In this document: positions 16,500-28,120 of the stretch, one piece after another
Position numbering within the stretch: the first letter of the stretch is position 1
Layout of the letters: the number at the start of each line of letters is the position of its first letter
From: Mesostigma viride
Lineage: Eukaryota; Streptophyta; Mesostigmatophyceae; Mesostigmatales; Mesostigmataceae
Length of the DNA stretch: 64,000 nucleotides
Reading direction: 5' to 3'
NCBI GenBank assembly: GCA_009746045.1
Contig: RPFO01000080.1
Span: forward strand, 10,884,923-10,948,922
Notes under the pieces: model-generated
Database searches by the model: none
What the model was told of the DNA's origin: nothing
The model's input: only the letters and a program-made list of their open reading frames with translations
Position numbers and translations under genes: made by a program

Positions 16500-19361
16500 A
16501 TGCGCGGCCCCCTCGCACAGGCCCCCTCGCCCTTGAGCGGCCAACCACTGCATGGCGCCCAGGACGTCACCCCTCCCCCGCCCACCCCTCCCCCATCCCT
16601 TGACCCGATGCAAGCGCCCCGTCCAGCCCCCCCATCGCAAGTGGCCCATCCGGCACCCTCTGCTCCATCGCCGCGCCTGGAGCAGGGCCTTGCCGTGCCG
16701 CGCCCTGCAACAGACGCCGCTTTGAATATCGCGGTATCCAGCGACGTCCAGGTATCGCTGGTCGTGTCATCCGAGTCTGACGACCAGCCATGCGGCAGTG
16801 ACCAGCCCAGTGACGGCGACCAGCCAAGTGACAGCGACCAGCCAAGCGACGGTGACCTGCCATGCGACGGTGACCTGCCAAGCGACGGCGACCAGCCAAG
16901 TGACCAGCTGGGCTCGAGGGTGGCGCTGGCTCCTTGTGCTCAGGCGCCGGTATCAGTGCGCCTGCTTACCCCACTAGTAATGCCCGATCGTCCTTCAATA
17001 ATGACAGTGCCCGAGCCTGGAGCTGTGGCCGCCCTCCACGAAGGCCCCCCACCCCCTGGAGACCTGAACGAGCCTCTGCCTCCTCCGCAGGGGGCGATGT
17101 CACCTTCTTCTTCCCATGACGGCGTGTTGGTCCCTTTGCAAGAGGCCGAGCCGCACGGGCTCCCCTCTCTCGCTTGCTTTTCCCAGGAGCATCTGCCCCT
17201 CTCGCATCTACCTCAAGAGCCGCACGGGGGGGTGACTCTGCAGGGCGTGCAGGCTTCGGCGGCTCTTCCCTACGCTTCACGGGAGGAGCTGGCCGCCTTC
17301 CATGACCCGCAGCCGCACGATGAGCTGACTCTGCAAGACGTGGTGGCCGTGCGCGGCGTGGGCGCGCTGCTGGTGTCCTTCCTGCCCCTCGTGCAGCGCG
17401 TGCGTCTTCGGTCACTGTGCCGGTCACTATGCGCCGCGGTGGACGAGTCGCTCGAGTCCCTCCTCTCGGTCGCCGGGGATGACCTGGCGGGGGCGTCCGG
17501 CGACGGCACGCGGGCGCTCGCATGGCTGACCGCCAAGTGTCGCAACCTGGTCGCGCTCGGCCCGCTCAAGGGTTACCGGAGAGACAAGGGGGGGGCAGCT
17601 TGGGTTAAAACTTTTGATGTATTGGACCCGTCCAGGATGACCACTTCTGTTGCGTCATCCGCGCCAGCTCTGACGGCTGGTAACGGGTCGTTGTCAGCGG
17701 GAGGGGATGCTGTGGGGGATGGGCGAGGGGGGGACGAGGAGGGCAGCGTGAGACGGCGAGATGACGGGTCGGATGACGGCAAATACTACGATCAATACGT
17801 GGCAGCGCACCGGCTGAGGTACAGCCAGGGGGAGGGGTCGGGTCATGGGGACGGGGAATCCGAGTCGTCTGGGGAGAGGGGCCCCCGGGGGCGTCGGGTC
17901 GAGTGGACGAGCGTGAACGGCGCGTTGCTGGCGGCGGCCGCGCATTGCCGGCATTTGCGGTACATGGACGTGCGGCGCTGCGGCGGCGTGCTGCAGGAAG
18001 GGATCGTCGCGGTGGCGCGCGCGTGCCCGGAACTCCGCCACCTGGACATTGCCTGGATCAGGGACACGGCGCGCGCGGGCGAGGATGCCAGTAGTCACAG
18101 CGGCGGCCACGCGAGCATGGGCTATGGCGGCATGGGGGCTTACGGTGGCATGGGGAGTTACGGAGGCATGGGGGCATACGGAAGCATGGGCCCTTACGGG
18201 GCCATGGGCCCCTATGTTGGCATGAACGACGGTGGCGGGCAAGGCTCTGGCCATTCCGGCGCCGGGTTCGGCTCAGGCTTTGGTTCTGGTTTCGGGGGTG
18301 GCATGCACGGTTACTTCCCCTCCCCCACGGTCGCATCCGCCGTGTCCTCCTCCCAGCCGCGCCACGTCGCCGACGACAGCATCAAGTCAATCGCGCTGGG
18401 GTGCAGGTCCCTGGTCCACCTGGACGTGACCGGCTGTCGTGGCATCGGCGACACGGGAATAGCGGCCATCGGAGAGCACTGCCCTCTCCTGGAGCACTTG
18501 AGCGCGGGGTATTGCCCAAAGGTAACGGACGGCAGCATCAGCATGGTGGCCGAACGGTGCGCGCGGCTGCGCCACCTGGACGTGGGCGGGTGCAGCGGCG
18601 TGACGGACGCTGGGATCGGGCTCGTGTTGGAGCGGTGCACGGAGCTGGAGGACCTGGTCGTGCACAAGTGCATGCGGGTGACGGATAGAAGTATTACTGC
18701 GATCGGCCGCGCCAGCTCCTCTACCATGAACACCTCTACCCTGGCCTTGCCCGCCTTGCCGGCTGCCTACCTGCCCCTGAACGCCGACCCCGACGGACCT
18801 GCGATGTTTGGCAGCGGAAGCAGCCATGGGAGGTCGGATCATGGCAGCCGCGTGAGGGCTAATGCTAGTGATGGGCCGAGGAAGCTGCGACAGCTGGACT
18901 TGGGCGGGTGCCACCAGGTCACGGATGCCAGCGTTAGCGCAGTGGCCAGGAATTGCCCTCACCTCCAGGTGCTCCAGCTGGGTGGGTGTGGCGAGGTGAC
19001 GGATGCCAGCGTAGGGTTGCTTGCTGGGAATTGCCCCTCGCTGAGGGAGCTGGGACTGGCGCGCTGTGCCGGGGTCACGGATGGCAGTCTAAAGCGGGTT
19101 GGGGAGAGCTGCCCCCGCCTGGTGCACCTGGACTTGGCGGGATGCCATCGTGTGACGGACGAGAGCATTCGAGCGGTGGGGGAGAATTGCCGTGGCTTGG
19201 AGCACCTCGATATCACCAAGTGCTGGTACGTCACGGATGCCAGCATTGGCGTCGTGGTGGGCAACTGCCGGCGGCTGCGGTCGGTGTCGGCGGACGGGTC
19301 GGGGGTGACGAGGGAGAGCATTAAGGGTTTTGTTTCCGAGCAATACCTGAGTGCGCCGTGA
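16500..19361 (+). CDS. F-box-like, Cys-containing leucine-rich-repeat protein (FBXL/AMN1 type)
   Basis: 953 residues in one exon from ATG 16500. Residues 1-90 are Pro-rich; about 97-135 is an acidic 'SDGDQPSD' repeat. An F-box-like segment lies near 271-320 ('VVAVRGVGALLVSFLP', 'RLRSLCRSL'). Cysteine-type LRRs of about 26 residues follow in three blocks: about 482-520, 624-737 and 796-948, with repeats such as 'CPRLVHLDLAGCHRVTDES'. Between blocks lie a Gly/Met/Tyr repeat ('YGGMGAYGGMG', about 538-577) and a Ser/Gly linker. F-box/LRR proteins select substrates for SCF ubiquitin ligases. The low-complexity insertions splitting the LRR solenoid are unusual. Start choice is uncertain because the N-terminus is disordered; GC-rich third positions run through the whole frame and support it. 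Confidence 0.85.
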   Translation: MRGPLAQAPSPLSGQPLHGAQDVTPPPPTPPPSLDPMQAPRPAPPSQVAHPAPSAPSPRLEQGLAVPRPATDAALNIAVSSDVQVSLVVSSESDDQPCGSDQPSDGDQPSDSDQPSDGDLPCDGDLPSDGDQPSDQLGSRVALAPCAQAPVSVRLLTPLVMPDRPSIMTVPEPGAVAALHEGPPPPGDLNEPLPPPQGAMSPSSSHDGVLVPLQEAEPHGLPSLACFSQEHLPLSHLPQEPHGGVTLQGVQASAALPYASREELAAFHDPQPHDELTLQDVVAVRGVGALLVSFLPLVQRVRLRSLCRSLCAAVDESLESLLSVAGDDLAGASGDGTRALAWLTAKCRNLVALGPLKGYRRDKGGAAWVKTFDVLDPSRMTTSVASSAPALTAGNGSLSAGGDAVGDGRGGDEEGSVRRRDDGSDDGKYYDQYVAAHRLRYSQGEGSGHGDGESESSGERGPRGRRVEWTSVNGALLAAAAHCRHLRYMDVRRCGGVLQEGIVAVARACPELRHLDIAWIRDTARAGEDASSHSGGHASMGYGGMGAYGGMGSYGGMGAYGSMGPYGAMGPYVGMNDGGGQGSGHSGAGFGSGFGSGFGGGMHGYFPSPTVASAVSSSQPRHVADDSIKSIALGCRSLVHLDVTGCRGIGDTGIAAIGEHCPLLEHLSAGYCPKVTDGSISMVAERCARLRHLDVGGCSGVTDAGIGLVLERCTELEDLVVHKCMRVTDRSITAIGRASSSTMNTSTLALPALPAAYLPLNADPDGPAMFGSGSSHGRSDHGSRVRANASDGPRKLRQLDLGGCHQVTDASVSAVARNCPHLQVLQLGGCGEVTDASVGLLAGNCPSLRELGLARCAGVTDGSLKRVGESCPRLVHLDLAGCHRVTDESIRAVGENCRGLEHLDITKCWYVTDASIGVVVGNCRRLRSVSADGSGVTRESIKGFVSEQYLSAP

Positions 19362-21570
19362 TGGATACCAGAGTGTGCCTAGTCCATGGGTCCGAGTGTG
19401 CATAATAAATGGATGTGAGCGTGCATGAACAGATCGGAGCTTGCAGTAGGTGGATACATGAGTGAGCCTAGGCCATGGATCCGGCAATAATTAGAGCGTG
19501 CATGAACGGATCCGATTGCGTATGTCGTATTGGGTACATGCGTGTGCCGTGGCGAGTTCATCTAAGCAGCATGGACTATGCCTCAACGATCATGCTGTTG
19601 TCCGGGAGCTAGCTAGGACCTAAGTGCGCACTAATGCGTATCAGAGGGTGCAGTAATGGGGTCCTGTTCTCTGAAGCCTCCCTGGCACTAAGGACTGCTC
19701 GCGATGTTCGTGCGTTTGTCTTGGAGAAGCACCGGCGCGTACGGTGACGCAGTCCTCGTTTTTTTAAGCCGGGCGCCTCCAAGAAAGGTGGAGCCGCCCT
19801 TAACAATCCATGGTGGATTCAATCCTTCCAGAACGTCACATGCGCTCAAGAATCATGCCTTGCCGGTCTGGAGCTAGGCACTTCCGCCAGTGAGTGTAAA
19901 TACACTTACTACTATAATATTATAAGGCCATACAACGAACAGTAGACGCTTGGCGTCAGTGCCAGGCTCCCAGCGCCTAAGCGTGATTTAGATCAGTTTC
20001 CTGCAAGGAAGTGCGAGAGGCCGCGCTATATCTGATGTGTATAGTGTATACGGTGTATAGTGCATCTAGTGGAAGTGGCATGGACTGTAGCTAACCTGGC
20101 CCCTTTTCTGATAAAGGTGATGATCCACACTTTTGGCATCCTGAGGGCCAGCAACTTGTATGTTCTGGCTTGTCTACTTGCTCCCTCAGTTTCTGCATTG
20201 CCAGAATTGGCAGGATGTCTGCCATCTTGATGTTGCAAGGGTAACAGCTGTAATTCATGTATGCAGGTCATAGTTATCTGCACTGATGACCGCCACACGT
20301 GCAAGCCTGCATATGTGAATTACGTTGGCAGGTGTTGATTTAGTTTGGTGTGCAGCATATGTACAGAAGTCACCTGCCTCGACATTTTTTTTTCTTTTTT
20401 TTTTTTCTGTTCGTTGCAAGGGGTTTCCATCCCCAACTCATTTTCTTTTCCTTTGTTTTTAACTTTACTTGTTCTTCTTGTCATTCTTATAAATGTATGC
20501 CTATTCAACCATCGTGTATTCTCATATGTAATAATTTGCTCTTCTTCTCATTTTATTGTTATCACTATTTTATTACTTTATTCTTTATTTTTAATTTTTT
20601 ACTTCTTTCTTGCTTTTACTTCTCTCCTTTACCACTTCTCTAAGTTCTCTTTGTGCCTCAACTCCTCTTTATTACTCTCACTGTTATGTTTGTTCATCCT
20701 GTCAATTTTTCACTGCCTACCCCTTTTCCCCTTATACATGCTTTTTCATTGGAGTGAGCTGGGCACGAGGCTTTAGACCCTGTTGGACAGGAGACCCCCG
20801 GCCGGGCACCATGGGCACTGAAACATCGAACTCCTGACCCATCACTCCAACATCGCCTGTGCCTCACCACATCCCAGCAATGACCTCTTTCTTTATTCCA
20901 TTTTTGTTTTTGTTATTATTATTACTCTTTACTTTGTCTTTCATCAGATAGACTACCTGGAACCAAGCCCGCCCAGCCTGGGCGATATGTCCTCACCTGG
21001 CATGCCCCAGGCCGCGCGCGGCAGGGCCGACACCCGCCTGTGGACTTTTCGTGATAGACTCGGCATGGACATGTGCTACACTAGACGTGACGGGCTCACA
21101 CCCGGGCAGCCTCCTGGTTTGTCTGTTATATGGAGGCAGATGGTACGCAAGGATAGATGGCAAGTAGTGATGAAGGAGACCACCCCCAAGTCTGTGGGAG
21201 CTCCGCGTGTGACCGCGTATGACATTCATAGCGATTCGGGCCGCGGTGCCCACAACCCTGTAACTAGGACCTAGATAGCTAGCTTATACACCATCCATTC
21301 CATCCCATGTTTCCCTCCCACTGAGGACTTATGCTCACGTGACCCATTCACGTGTCTACCAATTAAATAACTAATTAATTTATTAATTTGTCTTTATTTA
21401 TTATTGTTCGTATTATTACTATTTACCTTTTCTTTTCTTCTTCCTTTCTTTCTTTTTCTTTCATGTGTTTTTCTTTTCCCCTTGGTAATGTATCCTCCTT
21501 ACTTTTTCTTTTGGCCCCTTCGTGTATGTGTGTATGCGTTCCCTCTTTTCCTTCATAGTTTTGGTTGTTT

Positions 21571-21602
<32 letters not shown>

Positions 21603-21622
21603 GGTGTGTATTCTGATCAGAC
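19362..21622. other. intergenic; T-rich tract, no supported gene
   Basis: After the LRR stop there are short imperfect repeats of 'ggatacatgagtg' type (19380-19550). A pyrimidine-rich stretch (20385-20745, with T9 and T11 runs) and another at 21380-21610 ending in (TTG)n(GTG)n follow. A 95-codon frame at 20987-21274 has no recognisable domain. Nothing here is supported as a gene. Confidence 0.5.
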
Positions 21623-21879
21623 TGCAGCTGACTATCTCTATGGTGTCGTGTGTGACCGGGAGTGCCGGTTCACGTGCGCACTCGTCGGACTAGCCCGACG
21701 ACATGTGTGCTTGGTTGCCCACGGCTGAAATCCTCTTGCCCGTCATGCAAAGGCCACGCCTCCTAGCCGAAAACGAACTATATTCAACCAATCTAATATC
21801 AAAGAGACAACCAGCGCAGGCCAGAAATCGGGAGAATCCGGACCATGGTAGCTCGAGCCTGCCGTTATCTTTTCCGCGT
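21623..21879 (+). repeat. direct repeat, left copy
   Basis: Begins 'tgcagctgactatctc', contains a hairpin 'cgtcggactagcccgacg' and ends with the dispersed core 'ctgccgttatcttttccgcg'. Beyond it the repeat continues 'cgagtcgttcaggatgatga', shared with the copy at 11697. Confidence 0.9.
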
Positions 21880-22355
21880 TTTCGAGTCGTTCAGGATGAT
21901 GAAGATGAATGGTGATGGAAATGTGTATCCTTGTGCATTGAAATTATGGCTGGCTTACGTGTGGAGCGACTAGATGACCTAGACGGTGGGGCCGGAAACA
22001 GCATGCTTGATCAGGGCGTGTGTTTCGAGCCTAACTGGCCGGGAGTGTCTAGTGGTGAGCACCATTGCTGCGATCGCTCTCCCACCATTTACGAGGAAAT
22101 ACCCGCAAATGGAAAACCACTGAAAAGGTCTAGCTAGTCAGTCATCACGTTAGCCATGCCATGATTCCAAACGTCCAAGAACTGCACACGGTGCAAAGGC
22201 AAAAAGCCGGAGGACAGCACTTTCAAATGTGCGGCGGGAACCAAAAGCCCGCGGATGCCAGAAAACATCGTGTTGCGGCAGCGACGCGACGATGTGGACA
22301 ACGAATCCAGTGCCAAGCTCGGAACGGCCGCAAAGGAGATCTGGCATCACAGGGT

Positions 22356-24380
22356 TCAGATGTGCGGAGATACTATGCGATCCAGCCGGTCCACGACCTG
22401 TTTGTAGAGCTTGTGCCAAGGGGCAGCACCGAACAGATGTGGGTGACGTTGCAAAAAACATCGGACTTGACGGAGCATAATGGCTCGGTCATAGTCTTTG
22501 ACCAATAAACGCTGCAAGAGTTCAACAAGAGTCGTGATGAAATCAACACGATAAGAACAAAGACGGGAAAAACGATGTAACTGAGAAAGAACAACACCAT
22601 ATTTTGCTGTGTGGGAAAGGAGACTGTGAATATCGGGGTAACGAATAAAAGGAATTTGCTGGTATTTAGGATCCTTGCGCTTATCATAGACAGCCGTACG
22701 CCAGCCCTTCTTGTTATGGGTAATGTTAAGATCGAGGTAATTGCAATGAGTATCCTCCGACGTGAGCTTTAATGTGAGGGACGCTTGCGGGTAGATGCCA
22801 GGCAGACCAGCGGTGATATACAAATGGGTTGCGAAATCAGGGTTGTCGAAAGCGATGACATCATCAATGTATCGACATGTATGGATAAAACGCCTGATGA
22901 GAACATCATCGTTTGAGGCAATGAGATTCTCCATGAATGCAAGCTCATAAGTGTATAGATAGAGGTTTGCAAGGAGCCCGGCACAGTTAGTGCCCATAGG
23001 GATGCCGATAGCTTGTTGGTATACATTGCCCGCAAAACAGATGAAGGTGTTATCAACAAGATAAGAGATCCAATGAACAAGGTCAGCCTTCGTGATAATA
23101 TAATTATAACCATCCCGCACGATAGCACCTGCCGCGATCCCTGAGAGCCACGTTGCCGTGGGCTTGGTCTGAGAAACACGCACGTGCAGGTGGTTGCGCC
23201 CGTGAGGCCTACGTGCATACAGACGAGTAAGGAGGCTATCTAAACGAGCTTTCAAATCGTGCAAATCTAGTGTGGTATATAGAGTGGTGAAATCATAGGT
23301 GGCTATGGGCATAGGTATACGTTTCTCTGCTGCTGTCTTAGAACGGCTAAGGGCGGCAAGGCGTAGGCGTACTTGGGCTGAGTCTATGACGATCCAACTA
23401 CCAGCGCATTCATACCCGGCATTCGACAGCACCTCCACCCATAATGCATTGGCTTCGGGGAGAAGAGCATTCAAAGCATGGCAGATGAGTTTCGAGAGAG
23501 GCATCAGTGGGGCTGAATGCGACGCAGCAATGGTGCGCAAAGCAACAGGAGTTTTGTGCAGCTTAAGAGTGAGATACAGATATGGGAACGTAGTGGTGGT
23601 GGCGCGTCGCTGCCGCTTAAGGAATGCCCGAGCAAAAATGTTTTGGCTGTGCAGAAAAGCCCGATGAGCAGCAGTGATACTGGCGGTGGACTGTGCACGC
23701 TGAACATAGGTAGGGCTGGACGCCAACTCGTGTTGCAAAGTAGCAAGGTAGTGCTTCTTGCATATAAAGCAAAGTTGTTGGCACTCTTGTCAACACACGT
23801 GATGATAAAGTCCTGCTTGAAGTGGTCAAGAAGTGCTTTATCTGTGGTGTTGAGCCAGGTGGTGCGGTGGACCTGCTGGAGACGGTAATCAAGCCTGGTG
23901 AGACGTGCATTGCATTCGTGAATGACGGCGCGAAACCACGGTTCCATGGCAAGGGGAGCAAGCTGTAGGTCCGTGCATGGCATTGCAGAATTTGCGCAGT
24001 GATGTGGAGAGCAGTGCATTCACCTCTTTGGCACACGTGCGCTGGACCCACGGCCGAAACTTGGTGCCTTTGGCAAAAAGGTCTACAAGCGTGTGGCTCG
24101 GCAGGATGCTGAGGTCAGCGGTCATGACGTGCTGTGAGGTGGGATCAAGGTACTTGAAATATACCGTTGTTGTTGGCAGGGGCAGGGCCCTGCCAAGATG
24201 GTGGCCAGCTCGGTGGGCGTGGTATCGCGGCTGACCTTCCCGTTGCTGAAAACCATTTGTCCCAAGGTGGGAGAGTAATGCCAGGCGGCAATGGGAGTGC
24301 CGAAAGTGTTGCGCACCACGAGCGGCATCGCAGCCTGCACTTGCGGCAAATGCAGAATGTGTGGCAAACACAGCTCATCC
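22356..24380 (-). pseudogene. Penelope-like reverse transcriptase, frameshifted
   Basis: The largest intact piece (22356-23738) holds RT motifs in order: 'LKLHKTPVALRTI', 'YDFTTLYTTLDL', 'GIPMGTNCAGLLANLYLY', the catalytic 'RYIDDVIAF' and 'NYLDLNI'. This series, with a K-H-K block and the G-x-x-M-G motif, is that of Penelope-like elements and close relatives. N-terminal parts continue in other frames: 'DFIITCVDKSANNFALY' up to about 23765, then 'KYLDP...ADLSILPSH' and 'GTKFRP' near 24060-24170. At least three single-base shifts (near 23765, 23960 and 24175) break the protein. RT would prime on chromosomal ends. Clade assignment is uncertain. Confidence 0.75.
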
Positions 24381-24840
24381 ATCGCAGCATGAATGAAAGG
24401 TGAGATCAGTAAACGGCGCGGACGCAGTGCATCTGCATTCCCATTGACACGGTGCCGAATGATACGTGAGAGAAGGCCTCGCAGACTATAGTGGCATGGG
24501 AGCGGGGGACTTGCAGATCAGCTCTGGGGAGCACGACCCGACGGCGATGTGTAAGCTGGTAAGCTTCTTCAAGCTGCAGGCTTCGAGATAGGATGCATGA
24601 AAGTTGCCGCGTTGCATAAGCCGAGACATGTGACGTAAGCAGCGGAGACTGGTGGAGTAAAGGGAAGGATCGGTGGACACATCTGTGGAAGGTGGAGGGG
24701 CCGGGGTGACGCTGGGCCGGGATAGGGGCGATATGGGTGGAGATTGTGCTTCAGACGCCAGGCACGGATGAACATAAGAGGGCGGGGACGGGTGGGAGGC
24801 GGGCGGCGGCGAGACCGAGCTTTGAAACTCTTGCCTTCAA

Positions 24841-25170
24841 TGCAAAAACCGTGGGGCAGAAATGCATGTAACATTCGTTTCCAAAACGTTTCCCGATGCC
24901 CGGCTTTGCGAAAAGCAGCGCCGGTAAAGGTGCCGGGGACATGTTCCAAGGGTACGACTCGCCAATCCCACCACCCGTATTGGGCCATGGCGCCATGTAG
25001 GGGGGGGTCGTCGTTGGCGGCAGGGCGGCCAATATATGAAGGCGGCGTGCCGCTCGGACATGTTCCTGAAAACGCGTCCAGGCATCCCGTTGCATCTGGC
25101 CAACGTAGATACGCTGAGGGAGTTAGCATTTTGGGCAACCAATATGCTAAGTGGATGCAGTTTGGAAAGA
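24841..25170 (-). pseudogene. GIY-YIG-like endonuclease remnant upstream of the RT
   Basis: On the minus strand, about 25113 down to 25036, the translation reads 'RIYVGQMQRDAWTRFQEH'. This fits the YIG part of GIY-YIG nucleases (Y-V-G-Q, then R...EH). An in-frame stop lies just before it, and a Cys/His-bearing tail follows in the same frame. Position is N-terminal to the RT. That order is known from the Naiad/Chlamys branches of Penelope-like elements, whereas classical Penelope has it at the C-terminus. The match is short, so confidence is moderate. Confidence 0.45.
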
Positions 25171-26844
25171 CCTTTCCAACGCCGTGCTGACCGCCTGAAA
25201 CAGACACGGGACGAGAAAGATATGAGGTCCCGAAGTCCTAGCCGTCCGTGGCCGACTAGGGTACAGTCCTCTGGTATAGTGGACAGGACACGTGGCAGGC
25301 CGTGCCTGCACAGGCTTAGCCTGACTATCACGTGACTGTGGTCCACGTAGACCAGAGGAGCAGCAGCCTGTGACTGGTGGACTACAGGAACTGGCACAGG
25401 TCTTCAAGGATACTAGGCCTTGCAGGCTTGTGACAGGTCCTGTACTTCCTAGGTTGCAGAGTCTAGGCAAATCCAGTTCATCCTGGCTCTGCACTGATGC
25501 CAGTGGACGTTGAGGATTTGCTTGCCTGCCTGCACGTGCCTCGTCACGCCGATGGGAACGAGGAACAACGCAAAGGATATAGCTTGGTCATGGGGGATGA
25601 CCAGCTATCTTGGCAAGCACGAACCGAGGCTCCCACATTGGACGTGGAACCGCTCACCGTGGTCGTGGCTTGGTGCACGGGTTAAAAGGTTGCTGCCTTG
25701 CAACTTTGGCTCATCCCGTTGTGGCGTGAAAGACCAGGAGCTCACAGCTCAGGCTGGTCGCTAACTGAGGGTACCTGCGGTTGTAAATGGCATAAATGAC
25801 GCGACGGGTGCTTTCGGGGCGTGGGCGAGTGGAGTTGGTAAGCGACAAATGCGTGCGCTGTAAGCGCCGGATCGAGGCGACGTAGAGTATGGTCATCCTT
25901 GCAGTGATGGTTATGGCGCGTGTTGATGTGACAACGCTTCCGCCATGCCTGTTGTGAGGAGATACGATAGGGGAACTGCCGAGAAATAGCAGTGTACTTC
26001 CGGTAATCAATGCCACTGGATTGCCGTATTCTGTGGAGGGTAAGAGCATGCCAGAAAGTCATAAGGTGTTTCATGATGATTCAGATGCACTGAGAGCTAA
26101 GACATCAAACAGAACCAGAGCGGAGCATATTGAGGTAAGTCAATATTCACTGCGTAACACCCGTTACGCGATAGCGGTGGTCCATGATGCATCTCCCCGG
26201 GGCAGGATGTGGCTAACAACACAGCTGAATGGACCCGGAACATGTGGATTCCCAGTGGGGGGGGCTTCCAATTGTCATACTTGACACCTCTTTCCTGTAA
26301 CGAAAAGATTTCCCTTCTTCATGTGCCATGCAGATGAGTCACCGTGCTCCTGCCTTTGTGTTTTTTTGGCGTTTGTAAAGAGATATGGGAGGGTAAACAA
26401 AAGCAAAGGCTGATATTGCCGTGTGGGGGGCCCGATCCTTGGTTAGTCTCTCAAGTGCCCACAGAAAAACACGAGAGTAGCACACACAGCGCGCAGCCCA
26501 GCCTAGCTCCCTCAGTAAGAGTAAAAGAAAAAGGACAAGAACAGCAAAACAAACGAGAACAAGAAAAAGAACAAAACACAGACACGTAGTGCAATGTGAG
26601 CGGAATGATGGAGGAAGGTGAGAGGGGGACATCGTATTGAATGTGTAGGCATTGAGGCAGCCGAACTTAGCGTCCCATCCCCGGGTACATTCGTGGCTTT
26701 CAAAAAAGCCACAACCTGCGTGGAAGAGGAAAATGCAGGAACGATGAGTATGATCCTGAAGACGAGGTTGAGGAAACGCGGAGAGGAAATGCCGGCCGCT
26801 GAAACGATTCCGATGGAACTATGGGTTTCGCCGACATGAGGCGG
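25171..26844. other. 5' part of the Penelope-like element, no intact ORF
   Basis: Short frames on both strands; a His/Arg-rich minus-strand frame at 25742-26074 may be the N-terminus of the element's protein but has no recognised motif. A purine-rich run occupies 26520-26585. Confidence 0.4.
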
Positions 26845-27101
26845 TGCAGCTGACTATCTCTATGGTGTCGTGTGTGACCGGGAGTGCCGGTTCACGTGCG
26901 CACTCGTCGGACTAGCCCGACGACATGTGTGCTTGGTTGCCCACGGCTGAAATCCTCTTGCCCGTCATGCAAAGGCCACGCCTCCTAGCCGAAAACGAAC
27001 TATATTCAACCAATCTAATATCAAGGAGACAACCAGCGCAGGCCAGAAATCGGGAGAATCCGGACCATGGTAGCTCGAGCCTGCCGTTATCTTTTCCGCG
27101 T
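26845..27101 (+). repeat. direct repeat, right copy
   Basis: Identical to 21623-21879 except one A/G change near 27030. It ends abruptly at 27101, where a (GTGTAT)n-like stretch begins. Confidence 0.9.
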
Positions 27102-27778
27102 ATAGTATATGTGTGTATGTGTGTATATGTGTGTATGTGTGTTTTCCCTATCAACCTTTCTTGTTACCCTCTGTCTCCCTCCATGCAGGTCTTCCTAGAG
27201 AAAGCCGCGCGGCTCCCGCGGCCTTCGCGTCTATTTCCTCTCAGACAACTACCCTAGTCCTTCCACAGCGTTGGATCGCCATGCGTCTAGGCATAGTTGT
27301 CTCACTTCATTATCAAGGGCCGGCGTGCTGTGCACGTGAGTTCATATTATTCTGCATATTATTAACTAGCTATTTGCACGAGGACTCGTTGGGGAGCCTA
27401 GGAGCATTCAACCCTCAGATAAGTTTGAAGAAGCCCAGCTAATCTAACTCAGACTAACTGAAACTACTACCATAGCTTAATCTAGGCTGCAGGGCCCCGA
27501 TTGGCACAATTGCGGCCATGGAGGGTGAGACGTGCCTTCCCCGCATACATGGAGGCTTGTTGGCCTCGATCCATCACCTAGTTGAAGTGAGACGTACAAC
27601 TAATCATCCGATTTCTGGCCTGCGCTGGTTGTCTCCTTGAACTAATCATCACCTAATTAATGATGCCTATCAGCTGGCCTGCATCTCTTTTTCCATGTCA
27701 TTTAGAGGCCTATAGCCCCCCCCATGTCTGCTGCATGTCACGAACTACGTACAGATGTTACGAATGCACATGTCACGA
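27102..27778. other. spacer with a fragment of the dispersed repeat
   Basis: A GT-rich microsatellite (27102-27143) is followed by AT-rich spacer. A minus-strand fragment of the dispersed repeat core lies at 27603-27640 ('tttctggcctgcgctggttg'). A 25-bp direct duplication around 'tgtcacgaactacgtacaga' lies at 27737-27793. No gene seen. Confidence 0.5.
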
Positions 27779-28120
27779 ACTACGTACAGATGTTGCTGGA
27801 TCAACCTACTGGTCCCAGCCCAGTCCTTAGTTTGAATACCGCATCCACTCTCTCTCCCTTCTTTGGACTGCCATGCAGAACAAGACGCGCTGGCAGAAGA
27901 TTGTCAAGGCTCACACGCCCGACCCTGTGGGCAAGCCCCCTCCCCCCAAGAGGAGGAGGCGTTTTGACGAGTAGGGCAGTTAGGATTTTTCTAGACTAGG
28001 TAGATTAGCGTTAGGATAGTTAGCTTACGAGGCTCTCTCCTTTCCACCACCCATCAAGGAATATGTGCTACATGATCTCCCAACGGAGGCATGTTATAAT
28101 TTAATTTAATTTAATTTTGA
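27779..28120 (+). repeat. 3' end of a repeated gene or non-LTR element, copy 1
   Basis: Homologous to 40985-41310. It contains a possible terminal exon after a pyrimidine tract and 'ccatgcag' (27879-27974; 31 codons ending 'PPPPKRRRRFDE' and TAG), a 3' tail with the very conserved 'gctacatgatctcccaacgg', and then a (TTTAA)n run. Coding similarity to the second copy survives at the protein level. The A/T-rich simple tail resembles 3' ends of non-LTR retrotransposons; the parent element is not identified. Confidence 0.55.

Larger units (their letters stand above)
21623..27101 (-). mobile_element. decayed Penelope-like retroelement between 257-bp direct repeats
   Basis: Two 257-bp direct repeats (21623-21879 and 26845-27101) differ at one base and enclose about 5 kb holding a minus-strand RT relic and an upstream GIY-YIG-like segment. 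Penelope-like elements are often bounded by such repeats (pseudo-LTRs). The repeats lack classic TG...CA ends and I find no target duplication. The RT is frameshifted although the repeats are almost identical. So either this is a defective copy moved recently by an active relative, or the second repeat arrived by recombination. Confidence 0.5.

Noticed and set aside
20345-20776. 143-codon Phe/Leu/Ser-rich frame that looks membrane-like
   Set aside because: Translation of a T-rich tract; no coding bias.
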